The notes: a model not told the origin generated them from the sequence alone. A DNA stretch of 61,300 nucleotides from a bacterium (GCA_030824575.1 JAVBXL010000196.1:1-61300); one strand, 5' to 3'. Positions 19,774 to 28,751 are shown, counted from the stretch's first letter. Program-made: numbers and translations.

Positions 19774-20133
19774 ATGAAGATCATGTCTATTGCCTTGGGC
19801 GCTTGCGCCCTGATGCTTGCCGCGCCTGCTGTCGCTGGCGACCAGGACTTCACGCTGTTCCACAAGACCGGCTATGATATCGCCGAAGTTTATGTCTCGC
19901 CCGCCAAGTCGAAAAACTGGGGCGAGGATGTGATGGAGGATGAGGTGCTGGAGGACGCGCACTCGGTTCCGATCACCTTCAAGGCGAAGAACGCTATCTG
20001 CAATTACGACCTGAAGGTCATCTTCACCGACGGCGACGAAGCCTATTGGACCAATTTCGACCTCTGCACGATCAGCAAGATCCAGATTTTCTGGAACCAG
20101 AAGACGCAGAAGGCGACCGCCAAATGGGAATGA
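19774..20133 (+). CDS. Small secreted protein of unknown function
   Basis: The 119-residue protein has a signal peptide ending AVAG (MKIMSIALGACALMLAAPAVAG). The mature domain of about 95 residues has the pattern F-T-L-F-H-K-T-G-Y-D-I-A-E-V-Y-V-S-P, WGEDVMEDEVL, then a Cys pair (AICNYDLKVIF and FDLCTISKI) likely forming a disulphide. This resembles a widespread family of small periplasmic beta-sandwich proteins of unknown role. A G-rich run (GGGGGGG) lies about seven bases before the ATG at 19774. A possible terminator follows. Confidence 0.75.
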   Translation: MKIMSIALGACALMLAAPAVAGDQDFTLFHKTGYDIAEVYVSPAKSKNWGEDVMEDEVLEDAHSVPITFKAKNAICNYDLKVIFTDGDEAYWTNFDLCTISKIQIFWNQKTQKATAKWE

Positions 20134-20152
20134 TGCGGCGTTAACGTGGGGG

Positions 20153-20184
20153 ACCGCTTCCGTCCCGCGATGGGGCGGTTTTTC
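20153..20184 (+). terminator. Possible terminator after the small secreted protein
   Basis: ACCGC (20153-20157) can pair with GCGGT (20175-20179), with an inner CCC/GGG pairing and a following T-run. The stem has a bulge on one side, so this is a moderate candidate located 19 bases after the stop codon. Confidence 0.5.
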
Positions 20185-20238
20185 GTTAACCATATCCGTG
20201 CGTTGGCGCATGGGGGCAGGCACTGTAGGCCTGTCGCC

Positions 20239-21177
20239 ATGCGCATCTTGTCCACGACTCTGTTGCTGTCCGCAGCCATCACCGCCACCGCCTTTGCCCA
20301 GGGCGGCGGCGCGCCCTTCACCGTGGCGGAAACCGGCCGCGCCTATGCCCGACTGGGCGATGCGCTGGGCGCGATCGGCGACGGGCGCGGAACGGTCGTG
20401 GTCGCGCCTGGCACCTATCGGCAATGCGCGGTGCAGCAGGGCGGCGACGTCACCATCCGCGCGGCGACGCCGGGCACGGCGATTTTCGACGGCGTGGTAT
20501 GCGAGGGCAAGGGTGGGTTCGTCCTGCGGGGCCGGGCCAGCACGGTCGATGGCATCATCTTCCAGAATATGCGCGTGCCTGACGGCAACGGTGCGGGCAT
20601 CCGGCTGGAAAGCGGCAATCTGACCGTCCGCAACAGCCTGTTCCGCAACAGCGAAGAGGGCATCCTGACTGGCGATTATGACGGCGGTCAGGTCGTCATC
20701 GACAAATCGACCTTTCGCCATCTGGGCCGCTGCGACCGCGACCTGGATTGCGCGCACGGCATCTATATCGGGCGGCTCGCCAGCCTGACCGTCACCAACA
20801 GCCGGTTCGACCAGGGCGATGGCGGCCATTATCTGAAAACCCGCACCGCCCGCGTGACCATCAGCGGCAACAGTTTCGATGACAGCGCCGGCAAGCTGAC
20901 CAATTATATGATCGATCTGTCCAACGGTGCGACCGGCACGATCACCGGCAATGAGATGGTGCAGGGCAGGGACAAGGACAACTGGTCCGCCTTCATCACC
21001 GTGGCCCCCGAAGGCCGCGAACATTCGAGCGCCGGGCTGGTGATCGAGGGCAACAAGGCCGGATTCGTGCCGGGCGTGGATCGCAATTCGACCTTCGTCG
21101 CCAATTTCACCGACGATGCGGTGCGGATCGGCGCGAACCAATTGGCGCCCAGCATGAAGGTCAAGGACCGGCGCTGA
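20239..21177 (+). CDS. Secreted right-handed parallel beta-helix protein
   Basis: This 312-residue protein has a signal peptide cleaved near AFAQ (residues 1-21) and then repeated strands of the kind found in pectate-lyase/NosD folds: GTVVVAPGTYRQCAV, VTIRAATPGTAIFDG, LTVRNSLFRNSEEGIL, LTVTNSRFDQGDGG and VTISGNSFDDSAG. It is probably an exported polysaccharide-binding or -cleaving protein. No catalytic triad can be assigned by eye. The start ATG 20239 gives a clean signal peptide. The ligand is unknown. Confidence 0.8.
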   Translation: MRILSTTLLLSAAITATAFAQGGGAPFTVAETGRAYARLGDALGAIGDGRGTVVVAPGTYRQCAVQQGGDVTIRAATPGTAIFDGVVCEGKGGFVLRGRASTVDGIIFQNMRVPDGNGAGIRLESGNLTVRNSLFRNSEEGILTGDYDGGQVVIDKSTFRHLGRCDRDLDCAHGIYIGRLASLTVTNSRFDQGDGGHYLKTRTARVTISGNSFDDSAGKLTNYMIDLSNGATGTITGNEMVQGRDKDNWSAFITVAPEGREHSSAGLVIEGNKAGFVPGVDRNSTFVANFTDDAVRIGANQLAPSMKVKDRR

Positions 21178-21208
21178 CTCGCGCCCATGGGCGTGATAGG
21201 GGTGCGTC

Positions 21209-21403
21209 ATGCGAACCACCTACGACAGCGCGACCGTCCGCCTCTATCATCTGGGCGACGATGGTGCGGCCATGACGATCCTGTACGGACCTTTCAGCGA
21301 AGCGATGCGCGTGGCGGAGCAGCAGCCGGAAGATGTGCAGGACGGGCTGTATCTGGCGACCGACAATGATGTGGTCGCCTATCTGGACCTGATCGAGGAA
21401 TAG
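21209..21403 (+). CDS. Small conserved hypothetical protein
   Basis: This 64-residue protein (MRTTYDSATVRLYHLGDDGA...) is acidic, has no membrane segment and is probably cytoplasmic. AGGGG precedes the ATG at 21209 at reasonable spacing. Its stop codon abuts the convergent glycosyltransferase stop with no gap, leaving no room for a terminator. I know no function; the regular composition and ribosome-binding site argue for a real gene. Confidence 0.62.
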   Translation: MRTTYDSATVRLYHLGDDGAAMTILYGPFSEAMRVAEQQPEDVQDGLYLATDNDVVAYLDLIEE

Positions 21404-22435
21404 TCAGCCGCCGCCCAGCAGCGCAAGCTGTTGGCGCAGCACGTCCAGATTATGCCGGGCGAGATGACTGCCGCGTCCTTCCACCGATCCTTCCAGGTCC
21501 GGCCGCTCACCGATGGCCAGACAGCGTTCCCAGGCGGTCGCCGCCAAAGGCAGCCATTCGTCCAGCGCATGGGCCGGATCGGCCAGCGCCCGGTCCATCG
21601 CGAGGTTGCCCAGCACGAAGAAGAAGTCGGGCGAATCGGGCCAGTGGGGCATCTGCTCTCCGGCGATCGCGATGGCTTCCTCCGCGGCACCTGACTGGCC
21701 GAGGCAATGGAGCCGGCGGATCAGCAAGGCGTGGGTCCAGGGCGCGCCGTCGGGCGTGCGGGCGGCGGCCTGATCGTACCAATCCGCCGCCCGGCCATAG
21801 TCGCGGGCCGTCTCCGCCTCCTTGCCTAGCTGGTAGAGGATATAGGGGTTGTCGGGATCGTTGCTTAATTCCGCCAGCAGCATTGGCGTGTTGCGATCAC
21901 GCTTGCCCGCCGCCTGCGCATCCTCATAGCCGTCATGGTCGATCAGCAGGTCGATCCGCTCGACTAGCAGGTCCGATTGGGGCTGTTCATGGATGCGCCC
22001 GGCATAGCGGACGCCGCGCGGCAGCAGCCGGGCGATCCAGCTGCGGGTCGCAGGCGCGGGCGCAGCGGACGGTTGGGGCAGGTCGAAGCTGCTGCGGATG
22101 CACAGAGCGCCCAGCCGTGGCGGGCCGTCGCACCAGCCGCGTAGCGCCTCGCCGCCGGACGCGATCCATTCGTCGGCGTCGATCACCAGATTCCAGTCCG
22201 CATCGGCCAGCGCCAGCACATGGTTGCGCGCGGCGGCAAAATCGTCGGGCCAGTCGAGGTGATGGACCTGCGCGCCACATTGCCGCGCGATCGCCACGCT
22301 ATCGTCGGTCGATCCGGTGTCGAGCACGACCATGGCGTCCACATAAGGCCGCACGCTGTCGAGGCAGCGGGCGATGCAGCGCGCCTCGTTGCGCATGATG
22401 AGCGTCGCGGCGATCCGGGGCGGGGTGGCGGTCAT
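21404..22435 (-). CDS. Family 2 glycosyltransferase with C-terminal TPR-like region
   Basis: The 343-residue protein opens with the GT2 nucleotide-binding fold (IAATLIMRNEARCIARCLDS, VVLDTGSTDDS) and has NLVIDADEW as the metal-binding acidic motif. After about residue 190 it becomes helical with tetratricopeptide-like repeats (NPYILYQLGKEAETARDYGR, then FFFVLGNLAMDRALAD). Such proteins resemble SunS/ORF-type glycosyltransferases that add sugars to peptides or cell-surface glycans. It is convergent with the small gene before it. The acceptor is unknown. Confidence 0.85.
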   Translation of the reverse strand: MTATPPRIAATLIMRNEARCIARCLDSVRPYVDAMVVLDTGSTDDSVAIARQCGAQVHHLDWPDDFAAARNHVLALADADWNLVIDADEWIASGGEALRGWCDGPPRLGALCIRSSFDLPQPSAAPAPATRSWIARLLPRGVRYAGRIHEQPQSDLLVERIDLLIDHDGYEDAQAAGKRDRNTPMLLAELSNDPDNPYILYQLGKEAETARDYGRAADWYDQAAARTPDGAPWTHALLIRRLHCLGQSGAAEEAIAIAGEQMPHWPDSPDFFFVLGNLAMDRALADPAHALDEWLPLAATAWERCLAIGERPDLEGSVEGRGSHLARHNLDVLRQQLALLGGG

Positions 22436-22468
22436 GGCCCTGTGTCGCGCGTGCGGCCTAAAAACCCG

Positions 22469-23866
22469 TTAACCATCAGCAAAGCCAAAAGGCGCGCGGG
22501 TGCGGCGATAATCGTCGGGGAGCATGTCGCGGCCGATCGGCGGGGCGGATCGGGCCATGCACTGGGCGCGGTGACAAAGGCGGCAGGTGACGCCGATCGG
22601 GGTCGGTTCGGGCGGGGGGGCGTCCTGGGCATAGATCAGGCGATGGGCGTGGTCCGCCGCGCAGCACAGCGCGATGGCGCGTTCCACCCTGGGCGCACCC
22701 CAGCCGCCACCGCCCGCCGTCACCGTGCGCGCGATCGAAAAGAAGCGCTGGCCGTCGGGCAGTTCCAGCCATTGCGTCACCACCTCCCGTGGGGTTTCGA
22801 ACACGCGATGCACCGACCAGAGCGGGCAGGAGCCGCCATGGCGGGCGAAGGGGAAGCCCGCGCCGTCAAGCCGCTTCGACACATTGCCGGCCGGATCGAC
22901 GCGCAGGAAGAAGAAGGGGACGCGTTCCTGCCCCGGCTTTTGCAGGGTGGTGAGGCGATGGGCGGTCTGTTCGAAACTGGCGCCGAACTGGCGGGCGAGC
23001 GCCTCCACGTCGTAGCGGCGCGCTTCGACCGCCTTGGCGAAGGCGGTATAGGGCATCAGGATCGCGGCCGCGCCGTAGCTGGCCAATGCGCGGCGGGCGA
23101 GGCGCTGGCCGCTTGTCCCGGAGAACTGCCCGTCCTTCAGGATCGCGTCAAAAAGTTTGCGCATTTCCAGATAGGCGATCTGGAGCGCCAGTTGGAAAGC
23201 GGAACTCGCACCGTCCAGCGTATCGTCCAGCAGCACCGCGTCGCGATGGCGATCGAGCCGGCGCATCGACCCGGCCATGACGTCGGAGGGCAGGCGGCGA
23301 ACGCGCAGATTGTGGCGCGATTTCAGCCAGGCGGTCAGGCCGCCTTCGGCCTCCGCCTCCGCCGCCAGCTTCTCGGCCGCGTCGTCCAGCAGGGGGAAGC
23401 TGTTGCGGCGGGCGGCGAGGAAACGGCGCGATTCGGCGACGGGATCGGCGACATCCTCTTGTGGCTCGGACCCCGCGCCGCGATCGGCCAGCGCCAGATG
23501 TTCCTCGCGATAGCTGGTGTAGAGACGCAGCAACGCCTCGGTGATGCCGGGATAATTGACCGCGACGTCGCCGGTGGCCAGACCCGGCAGGTCGATGTCG
23601 GCGAACATCGGGTCTTTGAGCACCGCCTGCAATCGCGCGGTCTGCTCCGCGCCGCCATCGCCCGCGACCTCCGCCATGTCCAGCTTGTAGGTGCGCGCCA
23701 GGCGCAGCAGCATATCGGCGGTCAGCGGCCGCTGGTTGCGTTCCAGCAGCGCGACATAGGAGGCGGAAATGTCGAGGTCGGCCGCCATGTCCGCCTGCGT
23801 CAGGCCGAGGTCGCGCCGCAGCCGCCGCAGTCGCGGTCCCATATAGACGGGTCGATCCTTGGCCAT
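22469..23866 (-). CDS. ScfR/RamB-type short-chain fatty-acyl transcriptional regulator (XRE + IrrE-like)
   Basis: The 465-residue protein has an N-terminal XRE helix-turn-helix (LRRLRRDLGLTQADMAADL, then ASYVALLERNQRPL), a middle IrrE-like (DUF955) domain and a C-terminal DUF2083 domain with a Cys cluster (CRLCHRAQCMARSAPP). RamB, ScfR and MccR-type proteins of this architecture control glyoxylate-cycle or propionyl-CoA genes by sensing acyl-CoA. AGGAG precedes ATG 23866; an upstream in-frame ORF extension is not needed. It is divergent from aceA, with a candidate operator between, so aceA is the likely target. Confidence 0.9.
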   Translation of the reverse strand: MAKDRPVYMGPRLRRLRRDLGLTQADMAADLDISASYVALLERNQRPLTADMLLRLARTYKLDMAEVAGDGGAEQTARLQAVLKDPMFADIDLPGLATGDVAVNYPGITEALLRLYTSYREEHLALADRGAGSEPQEDVADPVAESRRFLAARRNSFPLLDDAAEKLAAEAEAEGGLTAWLKSRHNLRVRRLPSDVMAGSMRRLDRHRDAVLLDDTLDGASSAFQLALQIAYLEMRKLFDAILKDGQFSGTSGQRLARRALASYGAAAILMPYTAFAKAVEARRYDVEALARQFGASFEQTAHRLTTLQKPGQERVPFFFLRVDPAGNVSKRLDGAGFPFARHGGSCPLWSVHRVFETPREVVTQWLELPDGQRFFSIARTVTAGGGGWGAPRVERAIALCCAADHAHRLIYAQDAPPPEPTPIGVTCRLCHRAQCMARSAPPIGRDMLPDDYRRTRAPFGFADG

Positions 23867-23887
23867 GAAATCTAACTCCTGTGCAGG

Positions 23888-23918
23888 CTTTACAACTTTA
23901 CAGCAGATTCTTGTAAAG
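23888..23918. promoter_or_regulatory. Candidate operator between the ScfR-like gene and aceA
   Basis: CTTTACAA (23888-23895) and TTGTAAAG (23911-23918) are perfect inverse halves; a second CTTTACA lies in direct orientation at 23896-23902. The cluster is in the 141-base divergent spacer, 22 bases upstream of the regulator start. RamB-type sites are short A/T-flanked half-sites of similar form, so this is a plausible binding site for the regulator at both promoters. Confidence 0.6.
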
Positions 23919-24007
23919 ATCGACAACTGAACTTCAACAGGACTGCCGCACCGCAGCAGGGGGGATTAGGCGGGGGCAACAGATCACCGGACGCAAGGAC
24001 AACGGCC

Positions 24008-25603
24008 ATGACCTACCAGGATAATATCGCGCAGGCGCAAAGCCTCATCGGCAGCCACCCCGGCACCTGGGACGGCATCAACGCCGAATCGGTCGCGCGC
24101 ATGAAGTTGCAGAACCGCTTCAACACCGGCCTGGATATCGCGAAATATACTGCGGGCATCATGCGCCGCGACATGGCCGCCTATGATCTGGACCCGGCCA
24201 ACTACACTCAGTCGCTGGGCTGCTGGCACGGGTTCATCGGCCAGCAGAAGCTGATCGCGATCAAGAAGCATTTCGGCACGACCAAGCAGAAATATCTGTA
24301 CCTGTCGGGCTGGATGGTCGCCGCGCTGCGCAGCGATTTCGGGCCTTTGCCCGACCAGTCGATGCACGAAAAGACCAGCGTCGCGGCGCTGATCGAGGAA
24401 CTCTACACGTTCCTGAAGCAAGCCGACGCCCGTGAGTTGGGCATGTTGTTCCGCGATCTCGACAAGGCGCGCGAGGCCGGTAATGAGGTCGAGGCCCAGC
24501 GCCTGACCCATGCCATCGATAATTTCGAAACCCATGTCGTCCCGATCATCGCAGATATCGACGCGGGCTTCGGCAATGCCGAGGCGACCTATCTGCTCGC
24601 CAAGAAGATGATCGAGGCGGGCGCTTGCGCGCTCCAGATCGAGAACCAGGTTTCGGACGAAAAACAGTGCGGCCATCAGGATGGCAAGGTCACGGTGCCG
24701 CATGAGGACTTCCTGGCGAAGGTCCGCGCCTGCCGCTACGCCTTTCTGGAACTGGGCGTCGACGATGGCATCATCGTCACGCGCACCGACTCGCTGGGCG
24801 CTGGCCTGACCAAGCAGATCGCGGTCAGCAAGGAAGCGGGCGATATCGGCGACCAGTATAACAGCTTCCTCGATTGCGAGGAGATCGATCCGGCGACGGC
24901 GAAGAATGGCGACGTCATCCTGAACCGCGACGGCAAGCTGCTGCGTCCCAAGCGCCTGCCCAGCAACCTGTTCCAGTTCCGCGAAGGCACCGGCGCGGAC
25001 CGTTGCGTCCTTGACTGCATCACCAGCCTTCAGAACGGCGCGGACCTGCTGTGGATCGAGACGGAAAAGCCGCATATCGAGCAGATCGCATCGATGGTCG
25101 ATCGTATCCGCGAGGTTATCCCCAACGCCAAGCTGGTCTATAATAATTCGCCCAGCTTCAACTGGACGCTGAACTTCCGCCAGCAGGTCTATGATGCCTG
25201 GGTCGAGGCGGGCAAGGATGTCAGCGCCTATGACCGCGCGCGGTTGATGAGCGCCGATTATGACGCGACCGACCTGGGCCAGGAAGCCGATGAGAAGATC
25301 CGCACCTTCCAGCGCGATGCCGCGGCACGGGCGGGGATTTTCCATCACCTCATCACCCTGCCGACCTATCATACGGCGGCGCTCAGCACCGATAACCTCG
25401 CCAAGGAGTATTTCGGCGCAGCCGGGATGCTGGGCTATGTAGAGGGCGTCCAGCGCAAGGAAATCCGCCAGGGCATCGCCTGCGTGAAGCATCAGAATAT
25501 GAGCGGCAGCGACATCGGCGACGATCATAAGGATTATTTCGCCGGGGAAGCCGCGCTCAAGGCCGGCGGCGCGCATAATACAATGAACCAATTCGCGGCC
25601 TGA
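24008..25603 (+). CDS. aceA: Isocitrate lyase (long form)
   Basis: The 531-residue enzyme splits isocitrate to glyoxylate and succinate, allowing growth on acetate or fatty acids. The catalytic motif appears as KQCGH with C221 (SDEKQCGHQDGKVTVPHEDF), the form used by the longer bacterial isocitrate lyases of about 530 residues rather than the 430-residue E. coli type. The start MTYQDNIAQAQSLI is at 24008. Malate synthase is not in the window. A divergent ScfR-like regulator and intergenic inverted repeats point to acyl-CoA control. A strong terminator follows about 140 bases downstream. Confidence 0.95.
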   Translation: MTYQDNIAQAQSLIGSHPGTWDGINAESVARMKLQNRFNTGLDIAKYTAGIMRRDMAAYDLDPANYTQSLGCWHGFIGQQKLIAIKKHFGTTKQKYLYLSGWMVAALRSDFGPLPDQSMHEKTSVAALIEELYTFLKQADARELGMLFRDLDKAREAGNEVEAQRLTHAIDNFETHVVPIIADIDAGFGNAEATYLLAKKMIEAGACALQIENQVSDEKQCGHQDGKVTVPHEDFLAKVRACRYAFLELGVDDGIIVTRTDSLGAGLTKQIAVSKEAGDIGDQYNSFLDCEEIDPATAKNGDVILNRDGKLLRPKRLPSNLFQFREGTGADRCVLDCITSLQNGADLLWIETEKPHIEQIASMVDRIREVIPNAKLVYNNSPSFNWTLNFRQQVYDAWVEAGKDVSAYDRARLMSADYDATDLGQEADEKIRTFQRDAAARAGIFHHLITLPTYHTAALSTDNLAKEYFGAAGMLGYVEGVQRKEIRQGIACVKHQNMSGSDIGDDHKDYFAGEAALKAGGAHNTMNQFAA

Positions 25604-25742
25604 TCTGAGCCGCTTCCCCTCAACCCGTTCAGGCTCAGGGCGAACGGAATTTGATAGCTGACGAACTTTGCGGCTCTGGCCGCTAACGAGCCAGTTCGCG
25701 GGCGCGTGCAGAGCGGCCCGCGATTTGGGTGGAAGAAACTGG

Positions 25743-25775
25743 ACGACCCGGCGGCGCACCGCCGGGTCGTTTTTT
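25743..25775 (+). terminator. Strong Rho-independent terminator downstream of aceA
   Basis: ACGACCCGGCGG (25743-25754) pairs perfectly with CCGCCGGGTCGT (25759-25770) around a CGCA loop, followed by six T. It lies 140 bases after the aceA stop; a short repeat fragment (about 25624-25650, related to type C) lies between. Confidence 0.95.
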
Positions 25776-25827
25776 ATGTTTAAGAAGGAATGCGTGTTTC
25801 TGTGCAGGCGGGAACACGCAGCGTAAT

Positions 25828-27636
25828 TTATGCGACGCCCATCCGCTGCCGCACCGTCTGCTTCAATATGTCGAGCGGCATCGCGCCCATGGTCAGCACG
25901 TCGTGGAAGGCCTTGAGGTCGAACCGCGCGCCTTGCTTCGCCTTCACCTCGTCGCGCAACTGCGTCCAGACGGTATGGCCGATCTTGTAGCTGCACGCCT
26001 GGCCCGGCCAGACGGTGTAGCGGTCGATCTCCCCCTGGCTGCGGCCGCGCGCGATGCCGGTGGTGGCGATGAGGTAATCCGTCGCCTTTTCGCGGCTCCA
26101 CCGCTTGGCGTGCATGCCGCTATCGACCACCAGACGGGTCGCGCGGAACAGGAGCGATTGGAGATAGCCGACCTGGCCCAGAGGATCGCCTTCATACATG
26201 CCCATCTCGTCGGCCAGTTGTTCGGAATAGAGCGCCCAGCCTTCCGAATAGCCGCTGTAGAAGCCGCGGCGGCGGATCATCGGAATGGAGTCGGATTCCA
26301 GCGCTACCGTGACCTGCAAATGATGCCCCGGCACCGCTTCATGATGGGTGAGCGTCGCCAGGCCGAATTTGGGCCGGTCGAATGTATCGCGCAGGTTGAT
26401 GAAATAGATGGCCGGGCGCGACCCGTCGAGCGAGGCGTTCTGATAATAGCCGCCGGGCGCGCCCGCCTGGATCGTCACGGGCACGCGGCGCACCTCGACC
26501 GGGGCCTTGGGCACGGTGTTGAACGCTTCGCCCAGCCGCGCCTGCATCGCCTTGATCTGGGTATTGAGCTGCGCCAGAAGCGCTTCGCGGCCCGGATCGG
26601 TGTTGGGGAAAAGCTGGTCGGGACGCTGGTTGAGCGCCACCAGCCGGTCGCCGACGCTGCCCTGGCTCATCCCTTCGCCCTTCAGGATCGTATCGATCCG
26701 CGCGCTGATTTCGGCCACCTGGTCCAGGCCTAGTTGGTGAATTTCATCGCCGGTCAGTTTGGTGGTGGTCGCGGCCTCGGCGGCGGCGGCGTAGAAAGCC
26801 TCGCCGTCGGGCAGGCGCCAGCAGCCCGCGTCATGGGAGGCTTTCGCGCGCAACTGCGCCACCAGTTCGCGGCGGCGATCGACGGCGGGGAAGATCTTTT
26901 CCGCGACGATCTGTTCCGCCTGGGCGGCGCGTTCGGGCGGCAGGCCGGCGGCCGCCAGTTTTTTCACGAAGGAGGCGACCAAGACCGTCTGCGCTGCGGG
27001 CTGGTCGCGGAGCGAGGCCTGCATCTTCATCGTCGTGTCGAGAATATAGTCGGGCGCGAATACGCCCTTGGCCGCGTCCGCCTTTTGCCGGTCAAGTTCC
27101 CCGTCCATCGCGGCCGGGAAGGCTTCCAGGCGCGCGAGATAGGCGTCGGCGTCCGCGGCGTCCTTCACCCGATGCTGCGAATCGAGGAAATCGGGGACTT
27201 CGCGATAGCTGCCGGTCAATTGGCTAAGGATATAGGGCGCATAGCGGCCCGCCGTTTCGCCATAGCCGAAGCGCTCGCCGCCCACGGCGCGGTCGAGTTG
27301 ATAGGCGACGACGTCATAATCCAGCTGACTGGGGGCGCTCAGCTTGGCGCGATCGACGCTGGCGAGTTGTTGCGCTTGCGCCTTGGTGCGCGCAAGGTCG
27401 CGGGCCGCGCCGGCGGCGCTGGTGTCCGACAGCTTGCCGCGCAGCGCCGCGCGCGCGCCGGTGTCGAGGCCGAGGCGCGTCGCCTGCTCAGGCGATTCGG
27501 CGAGGCGGCCGTAGAAGAAGTCGTCCAGCATGGCGCGGAAACGGGTGTCGGCGCTGCCCGCCTGCGCAAAGGCGTTGGGCGTGGCGGCGACGATGGCGGT
27601 GGCGCCGCTGGTGGCGAGGAATTGGCGTCGGTTCAC
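25828..27636 (-). CDS. DUF885-family exported protein with Tat-like signal
   Basis: The 602-residue protein starts at GTG 27636 with NRRQFLATSGATAIVAATPN, a twin-arginine-type signal peptide; GGAG lies about eight bases upstream. The body is a DUF885 protein, a mostly helical metallopeptidase-like family: the segment LATLTHHEAVPGHHLQ carries the H-x-x-x-P-G-H-H pattern expected at a metal site, followed by YSEGWALYSEQLADEMG with further acidic ligands. Predicted to act in the periplasm; the substrate (probably peptides) is unknown. An open frame continues upstream to 27807 but runs through repeat DNA and is not coding. Confidence 0.87.
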   Translation of the reverse strand: MNRRQFLATSGATAIVAATPNAFAQAGSADTRFRAMLDDFFYGRLAESPEQATRLGLDTGARAALRGKLSDTSAAGAARDLARTKAQAQQLASVDRAKLSAPSQLDYDVVAYQLDRAVGGERFGYGETAGRYAPYILSQLTGSYREVPDFLDSQHRVKDAADADAYLARLEAFPAAMDGELDRQKADAAKGVFAPDYILDTTMKMQASLRDQPAAQTVLVASFVKKLAAAGLPPERAAQAEQIVAEKIFPAVDRRRELVAQLRAKASHDAGCWRLPDGEAFYAAAAEAATTTKLTGDEIHQLGLDQVAEISARIDTILKGEGMSQGSVGDRLVALNQRPDQLFPNTDPGREALLAQLNTQIKAMQARLGEAFNTVPKAPVEVRRVPVTIQAGAPGGYYQNASLDGSRPAIYFINLRDTFDRPKFGLATLTHHEAVPGHHLQVTVALESDSIPMIRRRGFYSGYSEGWALYSEQLADEMGMYEGDPLGQVGYLQSLLFRATRLVVDSGMHAKRWSREKATDYLIATTGIARGRSQGEIDRYTVWPGQACSYKIGHTVWTQLRDEVKAKQGARFDLKAFHDVLTMGAMPLDILKQTVRQRMGVA

Positions 27637-27947
27637 GACAAAGGCTCCATGGATCAGGGGAGGGCGGCAAGGGGGCACCGCCCGCGACGACGCCTTGTGC
27701 CGTGATGAGAAGGGCTTGGCTAGGCCAACCACATCCGTTCGTTTCGAGCGTGGTCGAGAAACGGCGAGGGCCGGGCTTTCGGAAATCGGGCGGACATGCC
27801 GTTCCACACACTTCTCGACTACGCTCGAAGCGAACGGGTGAGGGGGCTGATCGATAAGCCCAGCTTGTAAGCTCCTCGGATCGTTGCGGCTGTTTCGCCG
27901 CTACCCGATACGCTAAAGCGCGCGCACCTTGCACAGGGAGGAACCGC
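27637..27947. other. Divergent intergenic region carrying a type B repeat
   Basis: This 311-base gap between the DUF885 gene and the glutathione transferase gene is occupied mostly by a palindromic repeat (27735-27837). The remainder should hold both promoters, but I cannot pick them with confidence. AGGGAGG (27939-27945) is the ribosome-binding site of the glutathione transferase. Confidence 0.6.
27735..27837. repeat. Palindromic intergenic repeat (type B), copy 2
   Basis: The left arm CCGTTCGTTTCGAGCGTGGT (27735-27754) and the right arm CTTCTCGACTACGCTCGAAG (ending CGAACGG at 27837) are near-inverse. The copy is longer than the one at 17008-17073 because its loop is about 45 bases. Confidence 0.82.
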
Positions 27948-28646
27948 ATGGCCTACACGCTCATCACCGCCAACCGCAATTATTCGAGCTGGTCGCTGCG
28001 CCCTTGGGTGCTGATGACCGCGCTGGGCATCGCGTTCGAGGACCGGGTCGAACCGTTCGCGTCCGCCACCAACTATGCCGCCTTCCGTAGTTTTTCGCCG
28101 ACCGGGCAGGTGCCCGCGCTGATCGATGGGGCCAATGGGGAAGAGGGCACTGTGTGGGATTCGCTCGGCATCATCCTCTATCTCGCCGATCGCCATCCCG
28201 GCGTCTGGCCAGCGGACGAGGCCGCGCGCGCCTTCGCCCAATGCGCGACCGCGGAAATGCATAGCGGTTTTGCGACCTTGCGCAACGACTGCACCATGAA
28301 TGTCGGCGTGCGCGTCGAGCCGCATTTACATTCCCCCGCGCTGGGCCGGGATATCGCCCGCCTGCGCGAACTATGGGAGCAGGGGCTGGACCGGTTCGGC
28401 GGCCCTTTCCTCGCCGGTAGCGTCTTCACCGCGATCGATGCCTTCTACGCGCCGGTGGCGTTCCGCGTGCGCACCTATGGGCTGGACGTCGGCCCGCACG
28501 CGCAAGCCTGGGTCGATCATATGCTGGCCCATCCCGCCATGCTGCGGTGGGAGGAAGCGGCGCTGGCGGAAACATGGCGCGAGGATAGCCATGAGGCGGA
28601 GATGGGCGCGGCGGGGAAGATCATCGCGGACTATCGTGCGGTGTAA
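27948..28646 (+). CDS. Glutathione S-transferase family protein
   Basis: The 232-residue protein begins MAYTLITANRNYSSWSLRPW, the GST N-terminal thioredoxin-like fold with S-S-W-S-L-R-P-W as the likely glutathione-activating region, and continues with GQVPALIDG and an SLGIILYLADRHP motif equivalent to the E-S-x-A-I-x-x-Y-L site. The C-terminal helical domain follows from about residue 90. This subgroup resembles the YfcF/YfcG-like and related stress GSTs, but the exact class is not clear. AGGGAGG lies just before the ATG. Confidence 0.85.
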   Translation: MAYTLITANRNYSSWSLRPWVLMTALGIAFEDRVEPFASATNYAAFRSFSPTGQVPALIDGANGEEGTVWDSLGIILYLADRHPGVWPADEAARAFAQCATAEMHSGFATLRNDCTMNVGVRVEPHLHSPALGRDIARLRELWEQGLDRFGGPFLAGSVFTAIDAFYAPVAFRVRTYGLDVGPHAQAWVDHMLAHPAMLRWEEAALAETWREDSHEAEMGAAGKIIADYRAV

Positions 28647-28704
28647 CTCGGCGCGCGCTGTAACATTCTTGCCCGCCTGGCGGCAAAACAGGGTATTTCG
28701 GTCG

Positions 28705-28747
28705 CTCACCCCCTTTCCCGATCGGTCCTACGGGTCTAGGGGGTGAG
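28705..28747 (+). promoter_or_regulatory. Hairpin masking the leuC ribosome-binding site
   Basis: CTCACCCCCT (28705-28714) pairs with AGGGGGTGAG (28738-28747), with an inner CCCG (28717-28720) to CGGG (28731-28734) extension. The right arm contains the GGTGAGG region that serves as the leuC ribosome-binding site four bases before ATG 28752. A structure this stable could limit leuC translation. It might instead be a degenerate intergenic repeat. Confidence 0.55.
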
Positions 28748-28751
28748 GACT

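Noticed and set aside
28647..28751. Leucine leader peptide attenuator before leuC
   Set aside because: No short ORF with clustered Leu codons is present; only a hairpin over the ribosome-binding site was found.
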